DNA of 27,570 nt from Bacteroidota bacterium (lineage in GTDB: Bacteria > Bacteroidota > Bacteroidia > UKL13-3), in the NCBI GenBank assembly GCA_947462865.1, contig CANHRW010000002.1, forward strand, positions 1 to 27,570, in the 5' to 3' direction. Numbering within the stretch: position 1 is the first letter of the stretch; each line of letters begins with the position of its first letter. The notes beneath the pieces are model-generated. The model was not told the origin of the DNA. It saw nothing but the letters and a program-made list of their open reading frames with translations, and did not search any database. Both the position numbers and the translations under genes were made by a program. Below are positions 1-6,521 of this stretch, piece after piece.

Positions 1-865
1 AACCTTTAAATGATTCTTGCAGCAAATTAATAGGAGTAGAAGTATGGCTGATGGCGTTTGCGGCAACCTCGCTTCCACCTATAATTGGAAAATCAGCCTC
101 TAGAGAATCTTTGTAATAGGCGGTTAATGACGAAACATTTGAATTGAGACGGATATAAGCAATGCCTCCTTTGTTTGCGTTTAAAGCGGTTTCATCAACC
201 ACTACAAAACCTTTAAATGCCTTTTTAAAATTTGTAGTACTTGTTAAACTGCCATTTGCCTCGGCCTGTATGAGTTTTTGTTCAAAGGCTTTAGTCATAT
301 TAATTCTAATATGAGGCGCTAAGTAAAAAGTTTGAGTTCCAAGTTTAATGGTGGTGGTATCGGTTAAATTAAATTTACCAGTCCAAGACCCAATTTCAGT
401 ATTGTTAATAGCGTATTTTCTTGAATGATAATAATTTGAATCTGCGTTTAAATCTTCATTGAGTTCATATACCTTGAGTGTGTGAACTTGATTCAAATCC
501 CCGTAGAAAGCATTTAAATCTGCAAAACGCAATTGTAAAATTAACGAATCAAAACTATTGGCACCTCCCCAGGTAAATGAATTGTTGGGTAAATTGTACT
601 GAAAAACCATGTCGGCCCCAGTAATACCCATATCGGGGTCGTTTATTTTACCCAAGCCATACACAGAAAAGTTCTTTGTTTCAATTGAATCCATTCGAAC
701 AGTGTATGCCACCAAACTAACCGATGTGTCGAAAACAAGGCCCAAATTGTTTGATGACCCAATGAGGTTAGCACCTATGGTGTTTGGCTCTCTTTTACAA
801 GCAAAGAGGGCAAGACAAACAATAAAAAAAATAAATTTAATCTTGTTGCTCAAGGAGTGTATCAT
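1..865 (-). CDS. DUF4270 family lipoprotein, partial (3' end outside the window)
   Basis: An open frame runs from an ATG at 865 to the left edge without a stop. The first 23 residues have a basic start (SNKIK), a hydrophobic core (FIFFIVCLALFA) and a lipobox-like LFAC, so Cys23 is the probable lipidated residue and the protein probably sits in the outer membrane. A TTG at 853 is an alternative start. The rest is beta-rich with no catalytic motif. I recognise it as the DUF4270 family, Bacteroidota lipoproteins commonly found beside a short glycogen-synthase-like gene; the function is unknown. The ATG lies inside the end of the GT5-like gene, a 29-base overlap, so the two are very likely cotranscribed with coupled translation. 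Family call good; start fairly sure; length and C-terminus unknown. Confidence 0.8.
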   Translation of the reverse strand, partial: MIHSLSNKIKFIFFIVCLALFACKREPNTIGANLIGSSNNLGLVFDTSVSLVAYTVRMDSIETKNFSVYGLGKINDPDMGITGADMVFQYNLPNNSFTWGGANSFDSLILQLRFADLNAFYGDLNQVHTLKVYELNEDLNADSNYYHSRKYAINNTEIGSWTGKFNLTDTTTIKLGTQTFYLAPHIRINMTKAFEQKLIQAEANGSLTSTTNFKKAFKGFVVVDETALNANKGGIAYIRLNSNVSSLTAYYKDSLEADFPIIGGSEVAANAISHTSTPINLLQESFKG

Positions 866-1661
866 ACAAATTGATGTAGATGTCAACATCTTCGCCAGAT
901 TCAGGGTGTTCGATTACTGGTTTTGATTTTAACTTCTTTAAAAATTTGGTTATTTCCGGATCAATTTCATGACTTGCTTTAACTACTGCATCAGCATGTT
1001 CTATACCTGACATATACAGTTCAGAACAGCCTGCGTTTGCCAAGGAAGAAACTTGCTTGTTGTCTATTGAGTTAAGGCTTGCTTTACGGGCAAATTCTTT
1101 GCCTAACTTTTCATCAAATTGGTTTTCAAAAACTGAATAAACCACCTTCGCCAATCTAAAAACAGGCTCATCTTTGTAGAGTGTTTTCAGGTACAATGGA
1201 ATCAAGCTAGTCATCCAGCCTTGGCAGTGAATAATATCGGGTTGCCAACCTAATTTTTTGACTGTTTCCAAAGCACCTTTGCAAAAGAAAATGGTACGTT
1301 CATCATTGTCTCCGAAAAAGGTATTGTTTTCATCCGTGTAAACATGCTTACGGTGAAAATAATCTTCGTTGTCTAGAAAGTAAACCTGCATTTTTGCTTC
1401 AGGTAAAGAAGCAACTTTGATGGTTAATGGATTGTCATTGTCGTCAATGGTTATATTGATTCCACTCAACCTAACTACCTCATGTAATCGATTTCTTCTT
1501 TCATTGATACAACCAAATCTTGGCATTAAAACCCTGATTTCATTGTCTTTTTCCTGAGTTGCTTGTGGCAATACTCTTGCCAATTCTCCCACATTACTCA
1601 CTTTCAGGAAAGGCGTCATCTCGGATGAGATATAAAGAACTCTCTTTTTTGCCATACACAC
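837..1661 (-). CDS. Short glycogen/starch synthase-like protein (GT5 N-terminal domain only)
   Basis: At 274 residues this matches only the first Rossmann domain of GT5 glycogen synthases, which are usually about 480 residues. The opening VLYISSEMTPFLK and the later PDIIHCQGWMTSLIPLYLKT align with the family, but the ADP-glucose-binding KTGGL is replaced by KVSNVGEL and the conserved HDW by QGW, and the C-terminal nucleotide-binding domain is absent. The segment FGCINERRNRLHEVVRLSG is, from memory, strongly conserved among such short Bacteroidota proteins, so this is a stable family rather than a fresh truncation. Catalytic glycogen synthesis looks unlikely; a binding or regulatory role is a guess. 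ATG at 1661 or 1655 could be the start. It lies first in a likely operon with the DUF4270 lipoprotein and is divergent from panC. Confidence 0.82.
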   Translation of the reverse strand: MCMAKKRVLYISSEMTPFLKVSNVGELARVLPQATQEKDNEIRVLMPRFGCINERRNRLHEVVRLSGINITIDDNDNPLTIKVASLPEAKMQVYFLDNEDYFHRKHVYTDENNTFFGDNDERTIFFCKGALETVKKLGWQPDIIHCQGWMTSLIPLYLKTLYKDEPVFRLAKVVYSVFENQFDEKLGKEFARKASLNSIDNKQVSSLANAGCSELYMSGIEHADAVVKASHEIDPEITKFLKKLKSKPVIEHPESGEDVDIYINLYDTLLEQQD

Positions 1662-1680
1662 TTTACGTAAAAATAGTATG

Positions 1681-1688
1681 CAAAATTA
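1681..1688 (-). promoter_or_regulatory. Candidate -7 box (TAATTTTG) for the GT5-like/DUF4270 operon
   Basis: On the minus strand TAATTTTG matches the Bacteroidota -7 consensus TAnnTTTG exactly. It lies about 20 bases upstream of the ATG at 1661, which gives a short leader. No well-spaced -33 TTG is visible, so support is moderate. Confidence 0.4.
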
Positions 1689-1697
1689 CGATTATAA

Positions 1698-1711
1698 TAA
1701 GAAATTTCTTA
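1698..1711. repeat. 14-bp perfect palindrome between divergent genes
   Basis: TAAGAAATTTCTTA is perfectly self-complementary. It lies just upstream of the -7 box of the GT5-like gene and about 60 bases before panC. It could be a dimeric regulator site, or chance in AT-rich DNA. Confidence 0.3.
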
Positions 1712-1770
1712 ATATTCCAACCCTTAAAGGGGGGTGTTTCAACTCAAACGCTTGATAAACAGACACTAAA

Positions 1771-2610
1771 GTGATATTGTGCAAAACTATTTCTGATTTA
1801 ACAAAGGTTTTAAGCACCAAAAAGGCTTCAAATCAAACAATTGGTTTCGTTCCAACAATGGGTGCGCTGCATGCTGGTCACTTGTCTTTAGTTAAACAAG
1901 CTAAACAAAAATCGGACTGTGTTGTGTGTAGTATTTTTGTAAATCCCACGCAATTTAACCAGCAATTAGATTTATTAAATTACCCTAAAACCCTTGACAA
2001 CGATTTAAAGCTTTTGGCCGAGTCGGAATGTGATGTAGTATTTGTGCCTGGTATAGAAGAAATTTATCCATTTGGTTTACAAAAAATGGATGCTTCTGTA
2101 TTGGGTTCAATTACAACAGTTTTTGAAGGGGCATATAGGCCGGGTCATTTTGATGGAGTGTACACGGTATTAACCAGACTTTTTGATTTAGTAGACCCCA
2201 ATTTGGTTTATTTTGGACAAAAAGATTTTCAGCAATGTTTATTGGTTAAAAAACTCATTGAGTTTCAAAATCGGTCAATAGTTTTTTGTATGGGTGAAAT
2301 TATCAGAGAGGCCGACGGATTGGCTATGAGCAGTAGAAATATTCGCTTAAACGAAAAAGAAAGAGAAGCGGCAACAGAAATATATAAAGTATTGAGTTTT
2401 ATTAGATACAACTGGCACAGTGCTTCGGCCAAAGATTTAACTGCTAAAGCAAATGAGCAACTTGAACGTCAACATTTCATTCAAATTGAATACCTAAGCT
2501 GTGTAAATGCAAACACATTGCAAGCAATAGAGGGTATACAAATGGGGGTTTGTTTGGTAGCTGTCAATTGTGGAACTACACGCTTAATAGATAATGTTTT
2601 ACTTCCATAA
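1771..2610 (+). CDS. panC: Pantothenate synthetase (pantoate--beta-alanine ligase)
   Basis: Joins pantoate and beta-alanine with ATP to make pantothenate (vitamin B5, coenzyme A precursor) in the cytoplasm. The 279 residues are the full usual length. Visible motifs are the HIGH-type PTMGALHAGH (residues 28-37), the FVNPTQF loop, YFGQKDFQQ, and the KMSKS-like loop AMSSRNIRLN. No ATG precedes the conserved start; initiation is probably the GTG at 1771 or the TTG at 1777. The partner panD, often directly downstream of panC in this phylum, is not here; the next gene is a LutB-like Fe-S protein 33 bases on. Divergent from the GT5-like gene. Confidence 0.96.
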   Translation: MILCKTISDLTKVLSTKKASNQTIGFVPTMGALHAGHLSLVKQAKQKSDCVVCSIFVNPTQFNQQLDLLNYPKTLDNDLKLLAESECDVVFVPGIEEIYPFGLQKMDASVLGSITTVFEGAYRPGHFDGVYTVLTRLFDLVDPNLVYFGQKDFQQCLLVKKLIEFQNRSIVFCMGEIIREADGLAMSSRNIRLNEKEREAATEIYKVLSFIRYNWHSASAKDLTAKANEQLERQHFIQIEYLSCVNANTLQAIEGIQMGVCLVAVNCGTTRLIDNVLLP

Positions 2611-2643
2611 TTCAATTTAATTGGTTTATTTTGGTAGTTGAAG

Positions 2644-4017
2644 ATGCAACCCGAAGAAAAATTTAATAAAGCCATTCAGGTCAAATTACCGGAAACAGAT
2701 TTCAGAGCGCACTTGAGAGAAACCAGTTCGCAATTGAATCTGAAAAGGGAAGCGGCTAAAAAACTGTTTGGCAATTATGAATTGGCAAGGCTTCGTGCAT
2801 CTTATACCAAATGGAAGGTGAATGAAAGTTTAGATAAGTTTCTAATAGACTTTGAGGCATCGGTTGTGAGAAAAGGCGGAAAGGTGATTTGGGCCTATGA
2901 TGTACAAAATGCACAACAAGAAATTTTACAGCTTGCACAAAAGCATTCCAAAGGAAAAGTTGTTTACAGCAGATCAGCTATTTCGGATGAAATTGAATTG
3001 AAGCCTTATTTTGATTCTAAATCAATTCCGTTAAAAGCACTTGATTTTGGAGACTTTATACTCAATGAAAGTGGCTCAGAATTTTTTACAGAAAACACCC
3101 CCTTGTTGTCTGCAGATGCGCAACAAATAAGGAACCATTTGAATCAAAGTATTCGAGTTTCTTTAGAAGCTGAAGCTGCAGACCTAGCAGCAGACCTCAG
3201 AGAAAACATTAGAAAAAGTTTTTACCAAGCAGATTTAGCCATTACAGGTGCTACGTTTTTAGTTGCTGATGGAGGCTTGGTTGTGCAGTCAGAAAACGCT
3301 GCCGCAGCTAGAATGAGTTATGCTTTTGCAAAAACGCATTTGGTTGTTGCGGGTATAGACCAATTGATTCCAAGTTTAAATGAATTGGATTTATTTACTA
3401 CCCTATATGCCACTCAAAAAACTGGAGAAAACTTACAGAGTTATTTAACAATCACAAGTCCTACGGACCGTGATGATATTGATGGTCCGTCTGAATTTAT
3501 AGTTTTATTATTAGACAACGGAAGGTCGAATGTATTGGCCTCTCAAGACCAGAGACAGGCCTTATCTTGTATTGAATGTGGTGCTTGCAATGATGTGTGT
3601 CAGGTTTTTAATTATATTGGAGGAAGTACCAACTATCAAAACAATCAAGCAGGTCCTATTTCTCAGGTTGTGAAGCCACTCAAGTCTGGACTAGCTGAAT
3701 ACGGTTTTTTGAGTGAACATTCTACTTTGTGTGGCAAGTGTACCGATGTTTGTCCTTTAAAAATAGACATTCACAACCACCTTATTCGAAACAGAAGAGA
3801 TGCCATTTCAGCGGGAGTAATCGATACTTCTGAGCGTTTTTCATGGTTTTCATGGTCTAAATTAATGTTGAGTAGAAAAAACATGAATAGACAATCGTCA
3901 CTTAGAAACTTCACGTTTAAATCTTTTTTCAGAAAACAGTGGGGAGAAGAAAGAGAGTTGCCAAAAATTGCTGAAAAAACCTTCAACCAAATTTGGAGAG
4001 AAAGAAACGGACTTTAA
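2644..4017 (+). CDS. lutB: LutB-like iron-sulfur protein (lactate utilisation)
   Basis: The 457-residue product resembles LutB/YkgF, the Fe-S subunit of the LutABC L-lactate oxidation complex. Residues roughly 60-290 form a LUD domain (including ITGATFLVADGG). Two cluster motifs follow: C309, C312, C315 and C319 (CIECGACNDVC), then C363, C366 and C370 (CGKCTDVCP). The proline usually following the fourth cysteine of the first motif is Gln here. The ATG at 2644 is preferred to the in-frame TTG at 2638. LutA and LutC are not adjacent; it sits 33 bases after panC and its stop overlaps the convergent moxR stop by 3-4 bases. A different electron-transfer partner is possible. Family call strong, substrate less so. 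Confidence 0.88.
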   Translation: MQPEEKFNKAIQVKLPETDFRAHLRETSSQLNLKREAAKKLFGNYELARLRASYTKWKVNESLDKFLIDFEASVVRKGGKVIWAYDVQNAQQEILQLAQKHSKGKVVYSRSAISDEIELKPYFDSKSIPLKALDFGDFILNESGSEFFTENTPLLSADAQQIRNHLNQSIRVSLEAEAADLAADLRENIRKSFYQADLAITGATFLVADGGLVVQSENAAAARMSYAFAKTHLVVAGIDQLIPSLNELDLFTTLYATQKTGENLQSYLTITSPTDRDDIDGPSEFIVLLLDNGRSNVLASQDQRQALSCIECGACNDVCQVFNYIGGSTNYQNNQAGPISQVVKPLKSGLAEYGFLSEHSTLCGKCTDVCPLKIDIHNHLIRNRRDAISAGVIDTSERFSWFSWSKLMLSRKNMNRQSSLRNFTFKSFFRKQWGEERELPKIAEKTFNQIWRERNGL

Positions 4018-4976
4018 AGGATTGATAGTATTATTTTCTCTATACTAACTCCTTCAGCCTCTGCTTTAAAATTTCTAATAATTCTGTGCTGTAAAATTGC
4101 TGCTGCTATTGCTTTTACATCTTCAATATCTGGAGAAAATTTTCCATGCAATAGGGCATGACATTTGGCGCCAATAATTAAAAACTGTCCTGCCCTTGGA
4201 CCAGCTCCATAACTGACGTAATCTTTAATGAAGTTACTTGCCAATTCAGATTGAGGCCTGGTTTTTGCCACTAATTTCACAGCATACTCATACACATTAT
4301 CAGGAACTGGAACCCTTCTAACCAAGTCTTGAAAGTATAGTATTTCTGTTGCAGTCATCATTTTCCTCACTTCAGTTACGGTATTGCCTGTTGTATTTTT
4401 GATGATTGACAATTCATCTTTATAACTTGGGTAGGAGAGGTTTAAGTTGAACATGAATCGGTCTAATTGAGCTTCGGGTAATGGATAGGTACCTTCTTGT
4501 TCAATGGGGTTTTGCGTAGCAAGTACAAAAAATGGTTGATCGAGCTGATGTGCAACACCACCCACAGTAACTGCCTTTTCTTGCATGGCTTCTAGCAATG
4601 CTGCCTGTGTTTTAGGCGGCGTTCTATTTATTTCATCAGCAAGTACAATATTTGCAAATAGAGGCCCACGTATAAATTTAAAACTCCTGTTCTCTCCTAA
4701 AATTTCAGCACCTGTGATATCGCTGGGCATTAAATCAGGTGTAAACTGAATGCGACTAAAATTTAGGTCTAACACTTCGGCAATTGTTTTTACCAATAGT
4801 GTTTTAGCTAATCCGGGCAGTCCAATTAACAAGCTGTGTCCGTTTGAGAAAATTGCAATCAATAATTTATTGACAATGTCGTCTTGGCCAATGATTACTT
4901 TTTTTATTTCCTTCTGAAGGGCTTCGGCTTTTTGATGGAAGGCTATTGCAGCCTCTTTGTCATTTGCATAACTCAT
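4014..4976 (-). CDS. MoxR-family AAA+ ATPase
   Basis: A 320-residue MoxR ATPase, a chaperone-like remodelling enzyme that usually works with a DUF58/VWA-domain partner. The N-terminal helix region leads to Walker A GLPGLAKT (residues 52-59), Walker B with D114-E115 (ADEINR), and the sensor-1 region ATQNPIEQEGTYPLPEAQ before the arginine of LDRF; the C-terminal lid follows. The gene begins 4 bases after the surA stop, so the two form a tight operon. The usual DUF58, BatA and BatB genes do not follow: the next gene downstream is the convergent lutB, whose stop overlaps. Client unknown; the pairing hints at a role in envelope protein quality control, which is inference. Confidence 0.95.
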   Translation of the reverse strand: MSYANDKEAAIAFHQKAEALQKEIKKVIIGQDDIVNKLLIAIFSNGHSLLIGLPGLAKTLLVKTIAEVLDLNFSRIQFTPDLMPSDITGAEILGENRSFKFIRGPLFANIVLADEINRTPPKTQAALLEAMQEKAVTVGGVAHQLDQPFFVLATQNPIEQEGTYPLPEAQLDRFMFNLNLSYPSYKDELSIIKNTTGNTVTEVRKMMTATEILYFQDLVRRVPVPDNVYEYAVKLVAKTRPQSELASNFIKDYVSYGAGPRAGQFLIIGAKCHALLHGKFSPDIEDVKAIAAAILQHRIIRNFKAEAEGVSIEKIILSIL

Positions 4977-4980
4977 CTTC

Positions 4981-6330
4981 TTATTTGTCTTTTGTTATCC
5001 AGTTGGCAACTTCTGGGCAAGTTGCATAAGGGCCATTGATTTGAATATAAAATTGTTTCTTATTGTGTTCAATCCAATTGGTTAAAACGGTATTTTGTTT
5101 TTTCCTGAAAGCCAATTGTTGAAATTTCTGGTAGTCGTCTTTTAAGTTGGCAATGTGAGGAATCATTTCACTTTTTAAATAAAAAACGCGCCAAGCTTTT
5201 TTCTTTTCTGGTCCAGGTAAGTAGATGAGTTCAGGCTCTGAGATGTCGCCGGGTTTCATTGAAGAAATACTTAAGTATATGGCTTTGTCTAATTCGTCAA
5301 CCGCTACGCGCGTATTTCCCATTCCTGCAGAGCCTATAAAACCACCAGTAGCCTTTGTTTCTTGGTCGTCAGAGAATTTTTTAACAGCTTCCTCAAAGGA
5401 GAGGGAATCCATTTTTATTAACTGCAAAATACTATCCATTTTGTTTTTAGCAAGTTCAAGGTCTGAACTATAGGTTTTGGGCATGATTAAAATATGCCTT
5501 GCATTCACTTCTTCACCTTTTCTTTGAATAGGTTGAATTAAATGATAACCAAAAGTGGTTTCAACAATTTTTGAAACGCTATCGGGTTTTAGTTTAAAAG
5601 CAGCTGCTTCGAATTCTGGAACCATCATGCCTCTTCCAAAATAACCAAGTTCACCACCGTTAGATGCAGAAGCCTTATCGTCTGAGTATATCACAGCCAA
5701 AGTGCTTAGCTTCTCACCCCCTTCAACAATTCTTTTTCTGAGTTCAGCAATTTTTTCATAAGCCGCCATTTTAGAATCAGCACTTATTTTGGGTTCAATT
5801 ACAAGTTGAGCCAATTCAACCTCAGCACTGTAGTAGGGTAAACTATCTGCTGGAATGCTGTTGAAATAATTTTTAATGTCTGTTGGATTTACCCTTACAT
5901 CTTTAATAATTTTGCTCTGTATATCTTGAATCAATTGATTGTTCTTAATATTTTCTCGTTGAGCGGCTTTAATTTCTTGTATGGATTTGCCCGCAATTTC
6001 TTCTAACGCTTTTTCGCCTCCGTATTGTTTGGTGAAATAACGTATACGGTCTTCAATTTCTGCATCAATCCTTTCTTCGTTAACAGGTAAACTATCTACT
6101 AATGCTTTTATGACCATTAGGTTCTCTATGAGTTTCTGTTTAAAAATATCGCAACGGAGACTGTCGTTTTCTGTACCTGTTTGCTTGCTAATTTGTTCTT
6201 GTGCAATTTCTACATCGGACCTTAATATTACCCTATCAGCAACTACCCCAATGATTTCATCGAGAATTTGAGCATTTGTAGATGCCCCGATTGCTAAAAA
6301 TACAAAAAACGTAAAGAGGATTTTTTTCAT
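4981..6330 (-). CDS. surA: SurA-like periplasmic peptidyl-prolyl isomerase
   Basis: A chaperone/prolyl isomerase for outer-membrane and secreted proteins. The ATG at 6330 starts a clear signal peptide (MKKILFTFFVFLAIGAS, cleavage near TNA-Q); an in-frame ATG at 6369 would put 13 polar, cysteine-containing residues before it and is unlikely. The 449-residue protein has a SurA N-terminal helical region (about 20-150), then two parvulin domains, about 165-270 (ending YHLIQPIQ) and 273-390 (starting ARHILIMP, with GGFIGSAGMG). The C-terminal YIQINGPYATCPEVANW tail is, from memory, common in Bacteroidota homologues. First gene of an operon with moxR. In this phylum it may also assist T9SS cargo and outer-membrane barrels. 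Confidence 0.93.
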   Translation of the reverse strand: MKKILFTFFVFLAIGASTNAQILDEIIGVVADRVILRSDVEIAQEQISKQTGTENDSLRCDIFKQKLIENLMVIKALVDSLPVNEERIDAEIEDRIRYFTKQYGGEKALEEIAGKSIQEIKAAQRENIKNNQLIQDIQSKIIKDVRVNPTDIKNYFNSIPADSLPYYSAEVELAQLVIEPKISADSKMAAYEKIAELRKRIVEGGEKLSTLAVIYSDDKASASNGGELGYFGRGMMVPEFEAAAFKLKPDSVSKIVETTFGYHLIQPIQRKGEEVNARHILIMPKTYSSDLELAKNKMDSILQLIKMDSLSFEEAVKKFSDDQETKATGGFIGSAGMGNTRVAVDELDKAIYLSISSMKPGDISEPELIYLPGPEKKKAWRVFYLKSEMIPHIANLKDDYQKFQQLAFRKKQNTVLTNWIEHNKKQFYIQINGPYATCPEVANWITKDK

Positions 6331-6386
6331 ACAACAACAAGTATCTGAACTAACCAATTTGTCAGACAAATTTGAGGTAAATATAA

Positions 6387-6394
6387 CAAAGCTA
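6387..6394 (-). promoter_or_regulatory. Candidate -7 box (TAGCTTTG) for surA-moxR
   Basis: TAGCTTTG on the minus strand fits TAnnTTTG, about 57 bases upstream of the surA ATG. No clear -33 TTG at the expected distance. Confidence 0.4.
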
Positions 6395-6492
6395 TCTATA
6401 AATCTGCTATCTATTTTTTCATTACCAAATCAAAAAAAGATTGTGTTTTTAAAATTTTTACTTCTTAAGAGAATATTAACATTTGATTCCCA

Positions 6493-6500
6493 TACATTTG
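6493..6500 (+). promoter_or_regulatory. Candidate -7 box (TACATTTG) for the giant surface-protein gene
   Basis: TACATTTG fits TAnnTTTG and lies 22 bases before the preferred ATG at 6522. If real, it excludes the upstream in-frame TTG at 6483 as the start. A -33 element is not evident. Confidence 0.42.
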
Positions 6501-6521
6501 AAATTGATAATGCTGTATCTT

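Noticed and set aside
609..926. Plus-strand ORF of 105 codons
   Set aside because: It is antisense to the DUF4270 gene and the end of the GT5-like gene, both with clear protein signals; its own product shows no motif.
6331..6369. Upstream ATG of surA
   Set aside because: It would put 13 polar, cysteine-containing residues before a perfect signal peptide; ATG 6330 fits better.
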